A program made the position numbers and the translations under genes. Of a stretch of 6,608 nucleotides of DNA, positions 1 to 6,026 are shown piece by piece; position 1 is the first letter of the stretch; every line of letters starts with the position of its first letter. The notes under the pieces are model-generated. The model saw only the letters and a program-made list of their open reading frames with translations, did not search any database and was not told the origin of the DNA. Source of the stretch: Saprospiraceae bacterium (GTDB lineage: Bacteria; Bacteroidota; Bacteroidia; Chitinophagales; Saprospiraceae); contig WGBN01000479.1 in NCBI GenBank assembly GCA_015494245.1, forward strand, positions 1 through 6,608, in the 5' to 3' direction.

Positions 1-780
1 ATAATTTACAAACTTCCGGTCCTTAAAAAAGAGCAGAATGCTAAATGGGTTATAGACAAATGCCTCCCCATCCCAACTGTAACCATTGTACCAGCGCCGG
101 ATTTGTGCCAGTGCCTCTTCTCGGCTATAACTCTTCTTTTCACAAAAATCCTTCAGGTGTTCAGCAAAGTACTTCTCCAATTCCTCCTGGGTATAACCCA
201 ACATGGAAGAATAATTCTCACTCATGGTAATGTCATACAGATTGTTCAAATCTGAAAAAATACTCACCCGACTAAACTTTGATACGCCCGTAATAAAGAC
301 CAGTCGCAGGTAAGGATCGCTGTCTTTAATCACCGAGTAAAAATTCTTCAAAACCTGTTGATTGGCCTTGGCCTGAGCCACTTCTTCTCCAAGATAATCT
401 ATGATGGGTTTGTCGTACTCGTCTATGAGTAGCACTACCTGTCCTTTGGATTCAGCCAGTTTCCTTAGAAGTTCCTCAAATTGGTTTTTGAGACTATCGT
501 CCTGCAAGGATATGCCGTACATCCGTGCTGATTCCTGAATGTACTTCTGAAGCTCTCCGTAAAGGCCTTTCATTTTGTAATCCAGCCCGGCAAAGGGGAT
601 ATATATGATCGGATTCGTCTTCTCCCAGTCCCAATGGTCTTCTATCCAAAGCCCCTCAAACAACTCTTTGCTGCCCTCAAACAATTCCTTAAACGTACTC
701 ACCAGCAAAGATTTGCCAAAGCGGCGAGGGCGGGAGAGGAAGTAGAACTTTCCTCCGACAGCCAGCTCATAAACCTGCCT
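1..780 (-). pseudogene. AAA-ATPase-like protein (PF09820 type), 5'-truncated and partial at window edge
   Basis: The minus strand is open from 813 to 1 and translates to an AAA-ATPase-like protein. Visible are the P-loop variant SRPRRFGKS (709-735), Walker B LLIDEYDKP (406-432), FITGVSKFSR, LNNLYDIT, the GYTQEELEKYF segment and WYNGYSWDG. The family usually ends in a PD-(D/E)XK nuclease-like domain (PF08011), which would lie beyond the left edge. Its cellular role is not established. It is a close paralogue of the plus-strand gene at 6027. That copy has about 27 residues (MQKLPIGIQDFEELRRGGYL and on) before the shared VYxLAxGGK segment. Here they are missing: upstream of 780 the frame runs 11 unrelated codons into a TAA (814-816, complement) inside a 9-bp repeat array, with no ATG, GTG or TTG before the P-loop. 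I therefore call it a 5'-truncated pseudogene. The rest has no stop or frameshift, so the loss is recent or an unusual start is used. Family identity is firm; pseudogene status is likely. Confidence 0.8.
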
Positions 781-792
781 GCTGCCCTCATC

Positions 793-855
793 CTGTCCAC
801 AGATTACACCGATTTACCCGATTTACCCGATTCAACCGCTCTCGCCGTTTCCGCC
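793..855 (-). repeat. 9-bp tandem repeat array, 7 degenerate units
   Basis: Read on the minus strand, the units are GGCGGAAAC, GGCGAGAGC, GGTTGAATC, GGGTAAATC, GGGTAAATC, GGTGTAATC and TGTGGACAG, contiguous and nine bases each. The consensus is roughly GGTKDAATC. Because the unit is a multiple of three, it reads as three-residue repeats in any open frame. The array lies where the N-terminal codons of the adjacent ATPase gene should be, and it supplies that frame's stop codon. A related array lies downstream of hpt at 5829-5881. Confidence 0.85.
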
Positions 856-876
856 ACCATCAAAAACTCCAGAATA

Positions 877-912
877 TTTTGTTTCAACTTTGAAGCAAAG
901 CAATTATCTTTG
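877..912 (+). promoter_or_regulatory. Predicted Bacteroidota promoter for nrdJ
   Basis: TATCTTTG at 905-912 matches the Bacteroidota -7 consensus TAnnTTTG perfectly. A TTTTG at 877-881 lies 23 bases upstream and could serve as the -33 element; a second TTTG at 889-892 is too close. It points toward nrdJ, whose ATG is 128 bases downstream, so the mRNA would start near 917-921 and carry a leader of about 120 bases. I saw no other TAnnTTTG nearer the gene. The assignment is by motif only. Confidence 0.55.
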
Positions 913-920
913 CGGGCAGA

Positions 921-947
921 ATGATACCCTCCTTGTCTCGCTTGTAG
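921..947 (+). other. Possible 8-residue leader ORF (MIPSLSRL)
   Basis: An ATG nine bases after the predicted -7 box opens a short frame, MIPSLSRL, ending in TAG at 945-947. It would sit at or within a few bases of the predicted transcript start and could be translated as a leaderless mini-ORF ahead of the hairpin at 985-1013. There is no coding-bias evidence, and short ORFs of this size arise by chance, so this is only a candidate. Confidence 0.2.
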
Positions 948-984
948 TATCTCCGCAGAACACTACACATTCAAAAAGTGAGGC

Positions 985-1013
985 CTCATCCTCCTTTGGA
1001 GTGGGCATTTTTT
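985..1013 (+). terminator. Terminator-like hairpin in the nrdJ leader
   Basis: CTCA (985-988) plus CTCC (991-994) can pair with GGAG (998-1001) plus TGGG (1002-1005), closing a three-base TTT loop with a two-base bulge and one G-T pair. After CA comes a run of six T (1008-1013), giving the outline of an intrinsic terminator. No plus-strand gene ends upstream, so it would act within the nrdJ leader as an attenuator if real. The overlapping palindrome TGAGGCCTCA (979-988) offers a competing pairing of GAGG (980-983) with CCTC (990-993). The stem is short and imperfect. Confidence 0.35.
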
Positions 1014-1040
1014 ACAAACCTGGTAAACCTGCGCAGCACT

Positions 1041-3620
1041 ATGGGGATTGTTAGAACCAAAACCAAAGCGAAAGAGAAAAGCCGTAAAAAACTCAGACCT
1101 TTGCCCTTTGAAGAGGTGCGCGAGGCTACGCTGGCCTACTTTAAGGGCGACGAACTCGCCACCGATGCCTGGATGAAGAAATACGCTTTACGGGATTCGT
1201 TTGGCAACATCTATGAGCGCACGCCCGACGATATGCACAGGCGCATAGCCTCTGAATTGGCTCGCATTGAAAAGCGCTATCCCAAGCCTTTGGATGAGGA
1301 TTTTCTGTATGAGCTGTTGAAGGACTTTCGCTACATCGTGCCGCAGGGCAGCCCGATGGCCGGTATCGGAAATGACTTTCAGGCTGTATCGCTTTCGAAT
1401 TGCTTTGTGGTGGGGAATAAGGCCGATTCTTACGGAGGCATCATGCAATTGGATGAGGAGCAGGTGCAGTTGATGAAGCGTCGTGGTGGCGTGGGGCACG
1501 ACCTTTCGCACCTCCGGCCCAAAGGAGCGCCGGTGATGAATTCTGCGCTTACCTCTACGGGCATAGTGCCCTTTATGGAGCGCTACTCCAACTCGACTTT
1601 AGAAGTTGCCCAGGGTGGCAGGCGCGGGGCTTTGATGCTGACGGTCTCCATCAAGCATCCCGATGCAGAAGATTTTATTGATGCCAAGTTGGAGCAGGGA
1701 AAAATCACGGGAGCCAATGTGTCCGTGCGCATAGATGACGCTTTTATGCGGGCGGCGATGGCAGGCAAAAAATACACTCAGCAATTTCCCATTGACAGCA
1801 AGAAGCCTAAGGTAGAGCGCGAGATTGACGCTGCTGCACTCTGGCACAAGATTATCCACAACGCCTGGAAATCGGCTGAGCCGGGCGTCCTTTTTTGGGA
1901 TACCATCATCAGGGAGTCTCTGCCGGATTGCTATGCGGACCTGGGCTATGAAACCATTTCTACGAATCCCTGCGGAGAAATCCCGCTCTGCCCTTATGAC
2001 AGTTGTCGGTTGCTGGCCATCAATCTTTACAGCTATGTGGAGCAGCCTTTCACCGAGAAAGCCCGCTTTGATTTCAAAAAGTTTGCACAGCACGTGCAGT
2101 ATGCCCAGCGCATGATGGACGACATTCTCGATTTGGAGATTGAGAAAGTCGAGCAAATTCTCCGCAAAATTGACGAAGACCCCGAGCCCGAGGAGCTGAA
2201 GGTGCGCGAGCGCAGGCTGTGGGAGAAGATACTCGAAAAATGCGTGGACGGCCGCCGTACCGGCGTGGGCATTACTGCCGAAGGGGATATGTTGGCGGCT
2301 CTGGGGTTGCAGTATGGCAGCGATAAGGCCATTCGTTTTTCCGTCAAGGTGCATCGCACGTTGGCTCTGAATGCCTACCGCTCTTCCGTGAATTTGGCCA
2401 AAGAGCGCGGGGCCTTCCCCATTTACAATGCAGAGCGGGAGGCGAATAACCCCTTCGTAAAGCGTTTGGCGAAAGCAGACAAAGAACTCTACAGGGACAT
2501 GCAAAAATACGGTCGTCGCAACATCGCCTTGCTGACCATTGCGCCCACCGGCACGACCAGCCTGATGACGCAGACGACCTCCGGCATTGAGCCGGCTTTT
2601 CTCATCAGTTATAAAAGGCGTCGCAAAATCAATCCCGATGAGCAGGGTGTCAAAATAGATTTTGTGGATCAAGAGGGCATCGCCTGGGAAGAGTACGCTG
2701 TTTTCCACCATCACTTTGCCACCTGGCTGGAAGTCCATGGTTACGATCTGGAGGAGGTGCGCAAGTGGCCTCAAAAGAAATTGGAAAAACTCATCGCCAA
2801 GTCTCCTTATCACAAAGCCACATCACACGATGTGGATTGGGTGCAGAAAGTCAAGATGCAGGGAGCCATTCAGAAGTGGGTGGACCACTCCATCAGCGTT
2901 ACGGTGAACATCCCTCACGACACCTCGGTGGAGAAGGTGAAGGAGATTTACCAAACGGCCTGGAAGGCCGGCTGCAAGGGCTGTACCATTTATCGCGATG
3001 GTTCGCGCTCGGGAGTGTTGCTGGCAGCAGAGGAAAAAACGGAAGACAAGGCCAAGAGCAATGGCGCTTTTCTGGAGACTATGGCCCCCAAGCGCCCCAA
3101 GAAGTTGGAGGCTACTGTGGTGCGTTTTCGCAATGCTCACGAAAAGTGGATGGCCGTGATTGGCCTTTATGAGGGGCGCCCTTATGAGATCTTTACCGGT
3201 AAGGCAGAGGGCGTCTTTAACATTCCGGAATCTGTTACGCGGGGTTGGGTGATTCGCGAGAAGGAAAACGGCAGGGCGCGCTACGATTTCCGTTATTTGG
3301 ATGAAGACGGCTACCCCATCACCATAGGCGGCTTGTCGCGGGCCTTTAATCCCGAGTTTTGGAATTATGCGAAGCTCATTTCCGGTGTGATGCGCCATGG
3401 CATGCCGGTGCAGTACGTCATAGATCTGGTTCGCAATCTGAACATGCGTGAAGACCACCTGAATACCTGGAAAAACGGTGTGGTGCGGGCCTTGAAAAAG
3501 TTTGTCCCCGATGGCACACAGGCCAAGGGCAAATGCCCGGGTTGCGATGATCCCGACGGTTTGATTTACAAGGAGGGATGCCTCATTTGCAAGAGCTGCG
3601 GATATTCGGAATGCGGATGA
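1041..3620 (+). CDS. nrdJ: Adenosylcobalamin-dependent ribonucleoside-diphosphate reductase (class II RNR)
   Basis: Class II ribonucleotide reductase, a cytoplasmic enzyme that reduces ribonucleotides to deoxyribonucleotides using a B12-generated thiyl radical. Numbering is from the ATG at 1041 (859 residues). The active-site motif NPCGEIPL gives Asn309, thiyl Cys311 and Glu313. The redox pair is Cys121 (SLSNCFVVG) and Cys322 (CPYDSC, 11 residues after the thiyl Cys, as in Thermotoga NrdJ). APTGTTS (501-507) is the substrate-phosphate loop and GCKGCTIYRDGSR spans 644-656. A TSCPD-type domain (PF12637) follows a charged linker from about 685. The tail carries six cysteines (832, 835, 847, 850, 853, 858) ending CGYSECG, expected for the metal-binding and shuttle-thiol tail. 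No ATP-cone is recognisable at the N-terminus. An in-frame GTG at 978 would add 21 residues, but they overlap the leader hairpin and look non-coding. The gene stands alone, with hairpins on both sides. Confidence 0.95.
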   Translation: MGIVRTKTKAKEKSRKKLRPLPFEEVREATLAYFKGDELATDAWMKKYALRDSFGNIYERTPDDMHRRIASELARIEKRYPKPLDEDFLYELLKDFRYIVPQGSPMAGIGNDFQAVSLSNCFVVGNKADSYGGIMQLDEEQVQLMKRRGGVGHDLSHLRPKGAPVMNSALTSTGIVPFMERYSNSTLEVAQGGRRGALMLTVSIKHPDAEDFIDAKLEQGKITGANVSVRIDDAFMRAAMAGKKYTQQFPIDSKKPKVEREIDAAALWHKIIHNAWKSAEPGVLFWDTIIRESLPDCYADLGYETISTNPCGEIPLCPYDSCRLLAINLYSYVEQPFTEKARFDFKKFAQHVQYAQRMMDDILDLEIEKVEQILRKIDEDPEPEELKVRERRLWEKILEKCVDGRRTGVGITAEGDMLAALGLQYGSDKAIRFSVKVHRTLALNAYRSSVNLAKERGAFPIYNAEREANNPFVKRLAKADKELYRDMQKYGRRNIALLTIAPTGTTSLMTQTTSGIEPAFLISYKRRRKINPDEQGVKIDFVDQEGIAWEEYAVFHHHFATWLEVHGYDLEEVRKWPQKKLEKLIAKSPYHKATSHDVDWVQKVKMQGAIQKWVDHSISVTVNIPHDTSVEKVKEIYQTAWKAGCKGCTIYRDGSRSGVLLAAEEKTEDKAKSNGAFLETMAPKRPKKLEATVVRFRNAHEKWMAVIGLYEGRPYEIFTGKAEGVFNIPESVTRGWVIREKENGRARYDFRYLDEDGYPITIGGLSRAFNPEFWNYAKLISGVMRHGMPVQYVIDLVRNLNMREDHLNTWKNGVVRALKKFVPDGTQAKGKCPGCDDPDGLIYKEGCLICKSCGYSECG

Positions 3621-3636
3621 TGGGGGCAAAAAAGAA

Positions 3637-3663
3637 GAGGCAGCGCTCAAAAAGCGCTACCTC
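3637..3663. terminator. Strong hairpin after nrdJ, candidate terminator
   Basis: GAGG-C-AGCGCT (3637-3647) pairs with AGCGCT-A-CCTC (3653-3663) around a CAAAA loop: ten base pairs and one C/A mismatch, starting 17 bases after the nrdJ stop. On the plus strand no T-run follows, so for nrdJ it would act as a 3'-end stabiliser or weak terminator. On the minus strand the stem is followed by TTCTTTTTT, the classic intrinsic terminator layout, so it may block antisense transcription into nrdJ. The structure is clear; its direction of action is inferred. Confidence 0.6.
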
Positions 3664-3703
3664 GCCCTAACCAAATAAAACCAATAAGTTTTGCAATCAA
3701 CGG

Positions 3704-3721
3704 TGTTTTGCCGGCAAAACA
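3704..3721. repeat. 18-bp perfect palindrome, operator candidate
   Basis: TGTTTTGCCGGCAAAACA is a perfect inverted repeat of two 9-bp halves. The half-site core GTTTTGC also occurs at 3688-3694, exactly 17 bases before its copy at 3705-3711, and TGTTTTG recurs at 3737-3743. The cluster lies about 25 to 80 bases upstream of the predicted -7 box at 3769-3776. That suits a regulator-binding site for the peptidase-hpt operon, but it could also be an RNA hairpin (7-bp stem, CCGG loop) in the nrdJ 3' region. No known regulator is assigned. Confidence 0.45.
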
Positions 3722-3768
3722 GCTTGGTTGGCCATGTGTTTTGTATTTCGTTTTCCCCGCATATTGCC

Positions 3769-3776
3769 TACCTTTG
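3769..3776 (+). promoter_or_regulatory. Predicted -7 box of the M28 peptidase-hpt operon
   Basis: TACCTTTG is a perfect match to the Bacteroidota -7 consensus TAnnTTTG. The nearest upstream TTTTG (3739-3743) is 25 bases away, longer than usual, so the -33 element is weak. Transcription would begin near 3781-3785, giving a leader of about 55 bases before the ATG at 3839. Confidence 0.5.
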
Positions 3777-3838
3777 AGCCTTTCTGAATTCCAAAGTTAC
3801 GGTTTTTTGCTCAATTGTCAAAATTTAAGCCTGCATTT

Positions 3839-5269
3839 ATGAAAGCGAAAAGTCCTCAAAAGTTGCCTTTTTCTTTTTTACAGCTTGTCGGATTGTTGCT
3901 CTTTGCCGGTTTGCCACACGCTTTATCGGGGCAGGGCATGGATTACAGTGCCGACTCGGCTTTTATCAAACAAATTCACGATTACACGCTGTCTGAGAGT
4001 CATTGCTACGATTGGTTGCGGCATTTGACGAAGGATGTGGGTTCACGGCTTTCGGGTTCGCCGGAGGCTGCCGCTGCGGTGGAATACACCCGCCAGTTGA
4101 TGGAGAGTCTGGGTTTGGATACCGTTTGGCTGCAGCCGGTAATGGTACCCCATTGGGTGCGCGGTGGCGAAGAAGTGGTGCGCATCGTGGAGTCTTTTGA
4201 GGGCAGTCATTTTGATTTGCCTGCAACTTCTCTGGGCAATTCCGTAGGTACAGGGCCTGAGGGCTTGCGGGCTGAGGTCATTTCCGTACAAACTTTGGAA
4301 GAAGTCGAAAAGTTGGGGCGCGCTCGCATCGAAGGCAAAATCGTCTTTTTCGATCGCCCCTTTGACCAGACGGAATACTATACCTTCCGCGCCTACGGCA
4401 AGGCGGTGGACCAGCGCGTTTGGGGGCCGTCTAAGGCAGCGGAGTACGGAGCTGTGGCCGTCCTGGTGCGTTCTATGACCAACAGCACGGACGATGTGCC
4501 GCATACGGGCACGCTGGTTTATGCCGAGGACCAACCCAAGATTCCTGCTCTGGCCATCAGCACCCGCGCAGCAGATTTGCTGAGGCGCCAACTGAAAGAG
4601 GGAAAGGTAGAGGTTTACATCCGCAACCACTGTAAGATGCTGGAGCCCACGCTCTCCTACAACGTGATAGGTGAAATTCGCGGCAGCGAAAAGCCGGATG
4701 AAATCATCGCTGTGGGCGGGCATCTGGATTCCTGGGATGTGGGCGAAGGGGCACATGATGACGGAGCGGGTTGCGTGCAGAGCATGCAGGTATTGGCTAC
4801 GCTCAAACATCTGGGCTATCGCCCCAAGCGCACCCTGCGTTGCGTCCTCTTTATGAATGAAGAAAACGGCTCTGCCGGAGCGAAAGAATATCAGGCCGTT
4901 TCCGACCGCAAGGGCGAATACCATCTCGCTGCTTTGGAGTCCGACAGCGGCGGTTTTACGCCCCGGGGCTTCAGGGTAGATGGTCATGAAGACATTTTTG
5001 ATGCCAAATACGCCCGCGTACAGGCCTGGCAACCCTTGCTGAAGCACTGGCGACTCGACTTGAGCAAAGGCGGCTCAGGCGCCGATGTGGGGCATTTGAA
5101 GGGACAAAAAGGCCTGCTCTTCGGCCTGGAACCGGATTCCCAACGCTATTTCGATTACCATCACACCGACAGGGATGTCTTTGAAGCAGTGAATAAGCGA
5201 GAGTTGGAATTGGGCGCTGCTGCCATGACTTCGCTGGTCTATTTGCTCGACAAATACGGTTTGAATTAA
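3839..5269 (+). CDS. Exported M28-family metallopeptidase, carboxypeptidase Q-like
   Basis: Predicted secreted zinc exopeptidase of family M28 with a protease-associated (PA) insert; it should trim peptides in the periplasm or outside the cell. Numbering from the ATG at 3839 gives 476 residues. Residues 1 to about 32 form a signal peptide: a lysine-rich start, then the hydrophobic LPFSFLQLVGLLLFAGLPHA. The PA-like domain spans roughly 100-265. The catalytic core follows with all expected motifs: GGHLDS (His295), GAHDDGAG (Asp307 bridging the two metals), NEENG (Glu341 as general base, Glu342 as ligand), ESDSGG (Asp369) and YHHTDRD (His441/442). Nothing essential is missing. There is no type IX secretion sorting domain at the C-terminus. 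A TTG 24 bases upstream (3815) is in frame, but the ATG gives a better signal peptide. hpt begins seven bases after the stop. Exact substrate is unknown; dipeptidase or aminopeptidase activity is equally possible. Confidence 0.9.
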   Translation: MKAKSPQKLPFSFLQLVGLLLFAGLPHALSGQGMDYSADSAFIKQIHDYTLSESHCYDWLRHLTKDVGSRLSGSPEAAAAVEYTRQLMESLGLDTVWLQPVMVPHWVRGGEEVVRIVESFEGSHFDLPATSLGNSVGTGPEGLRAEVISVQTLEEVEKLGRARIEGKIVFFDRPFDQTEYYTFRAYGKAVDQRVWGPSKAAEYGAVAVLVRSMTNSTDDVPHTGTLVYAEDQPKIPALAISTRAADLLRRQLKEGKVEVYIRNHCKMLEPTLSYNVIGEIRGSEKPDEIIAVGGHLDSWDVGEGAHDDGAGCVQSMQVLATLKHLGYRPKRTLRCVLFMNEENGSAGAKEYQAVSDRKGEYHLAALESDSGGFTPRGFRVDGHEDIFDAKYARVQAWQPLLKHWRLDLSKGGSGADVGHLKGQKGLLFGLEPDSQRYFDYHHTDRDVFEAVNKRELELGAAAMTSLVYLLDKYGLN

Positions 5270-5276
5270 AAGGCTC

Positions 5277-5810
5277 ATGCAACAGGTAACCGTCCACGAT
5301 AAGACTTTTAAGACCTTTTTGTCTTCAGAGCAAATAGGCGCCGAGGTGCGGCGATTGGGCCGCGAAATCACCCGCGATTTGAAGGGTAAGAGGCCTCTTT
5401 TTCTGTCCGTGCTCAACGGCTCCTTCGTCTTTGCCGCCGACTTGGTGCGCCAGTGCGATATGGATTTGGAGATCACTTTCGTGAAATTGGCCTCCTATCA
5501 GGGCACCAGCTCTTCGGGTAAAATCACCGAGCTGATCGGCCTGAATGAATCCCTGAAAGGCCGGCACGTTTTGATTGTGGAAGACATCATTGATTCAGGA
5601 AAAACCATGCAGGAACTGCTGAAAACCCTGCATGCACAACAGCCGGCTTCAGTTCAGATAGCTACCCTGCTGCTCAAACCCGATGCACTCGAAGTGGAGT
5701 TGGATATCGCCTACTGCGGCTTTGAAATCCCATCCGAATTTGTAGTGGGCTATGGATTGGACTACGACGGCCTGGGGCGCAATTTGGCGGATTTGTATGT
5801 GTTGGTTTAG
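5277..5810 (+). CDS. hpt: Hypoxanthine phosphoribosyltransferase
   Basis: Cytoplasmic purine-salvage enzyme that joins hypoxanthine (and usually guanine) to PRPP, giving IMP or GMP plus pyrophosphate. At 177 residues it has the normal bacterial length. The PRPP-binding motif VLIVEDIIDSGKTM is at 98-111. SVLNGSFVFAADL (44-56) is the N-terminal pyrophosphate-contact loop. VKLASYQGTSSSGKI (69-83) matches the flexible catalytic loop. LKPDA (133-137) carries the lysine expected to contact the purine, and EFVVGYGLDYDGLGRNLADL (154-173) is the hood and purine-binding end. The ATG lies seven bases after the stop of the M28 peptidase, with an A/G-rich AAAAGG (5268-5273) overlapping that stop codon as a weak ribosome site. 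The two are therefore probably co-transcribed, and translation may be coupled. No separate promoter and no clear terminator after the stop were seen. Confidence 0.96.
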   Translation: MQQVTVHDKTFKTFLSSEQIGAEVRRLGREITRDLKGKRPLFLSVLNGSFVFAADLVRQCDMDLEITFVKLASYQGTSSSGKITELIGLNESLKGRHVLIVEDIIDSGKTMQELLKTLHAQQPASVQIATLLLKPDALEVELDIAYCGFEIPSEFVVGYGLDYDGLGRNLADLYVLV

Positions 5811-5828
5811 TGTTTAGCGTTGGGGATT

Positions 5829-5881
5829 GGTGAAATCGGTTGAATCGGCGGAAGCGGTGAAATCGGGGAGTCGGCGTGATG
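5829..5881 (+). repeat. 9-bp tandem repeat array, about 6 degenerate units
   Basis: Contiguous units are GGTGAAATC, GGTTGAATC, GGCGGAAGC, GGTGAAATC, GGGGAGTC (one base short) and GGCGTGATG. The unit family is the same as in the array at 793-855: GGTTGAATC occurs in both, and GGCGGAAGC resembles GGCGGAAAC there. In both places the array lies upstream of an AAA-ATPase-like gene and reads in the same direction as that gene. It begins 18 bases after the hpt stop. Confidence 0.8.
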
Positions 5882-5940
5882 AGCATGACGGGTGTATCAA
5901 TCGTGATCGGAGCACAGGCTCAAAAGGGGCGTTGTAAACT

Positions 5941-5963
5941 CACCACGGAGTTCACGGGGAGGG
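5941..5963 (+). repeat. Short CACGGAG/CACGGGG direct repeat
   Basis: CACCACGGAG is followed at once by TTCACGGGGA, two ten-base units sharing CACGGRG. From memory, similar 'CCACGGAGTTCACGGAG' tracts occur between genes in Bacteroidota. The function is unknown. The stretch from 5882 to 5940 holds nothing I recognise. Confidence 0.45.
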
Positions 5964-5964
5964 T

Positions 5965-6005
5965 ATTCTCCATTTCCATTCTCCATTCTCAATTTTCCAT
6001 TTTCA
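5965..6005 (+). repeat. 7-bp tandem repeat ATTYTCM, six units
   Basis: Units in order: ATTCTCC, ATTTCC (one base short), ATTCTCC, ATTCTCA, ATTTTCC, ATTTTCA. The array is pyrimidine-rich and ends ten bases before the predicted -7 box of the downstream ATPase gene, so it occupies the place where the -33 element should be. Changes in copy number would alter promoter spacing. Confidence 0.75.
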
Positions 6006-6014
6006 ATTAATCCT

Positions 6015-6022
6015 TATCTTTG
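6015..6022 (+). promoter_or_regulatory. Predicted -7 box, leaderless mRNA
   Basis: TATCTTTG is a perfect TAnnTTTG match, identical to the box at 905-912. Only four bases separate it from the ATG at 6027, so transcription should begin at or within a few bases of the start codon, giving a leaderless mRNA. That also explains the lack of a Shine-Dalgarno sequence. No TTG is visible at the usual -33 distance; the 7-bp repeats lie there instead. Confidence 0.55.
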
Positions 6023-6026
6023 TTTC

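Noticed and set aside
634..924. 96-codon plus-strand open frame with a TDYTDLPDLPD segment
   Set aside because: It runs antisense through the P-loop region of the ATPase pseudogene. The repetitive segment is only the 9-bp DNA array read in frame.
978..1040. GTG start extending NrdJ by 21 residues
   Set aside because: The extension lies on the leader hairpin and T-run, is rare-start and shows no family similarity; the ATG at 1041 gives a normal basic N-terminus.
913..1040. Cobalamin riboswitch or NrdR box upstream of nrdJ
   Set aside because: Both are known controls of RNR genes, but I found no B12-box-like conserved sequence and no paired NrdR-type palindromes here.
1599..2813. 404-codon open frame on the minus strand inside nrdJ
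   Set aside because: It is antisense to the conserved catalytic core of NrdJ, its translation shows no recognisable domain, and long antisense frames are common opposite GC-rich genes.
4043..5047. 334-codon open frame on the minus strand inside the M28 peptidase gene
   Set aside because: Antisense shadow of a gene with all its catalytic motifs intact; no family features in the translation.
5829..6005. CRISPR array
   Set aside because: The repeats are 7 to 10 bases long, degenerate and contiguous, with no spacers; they are tandem repeats.
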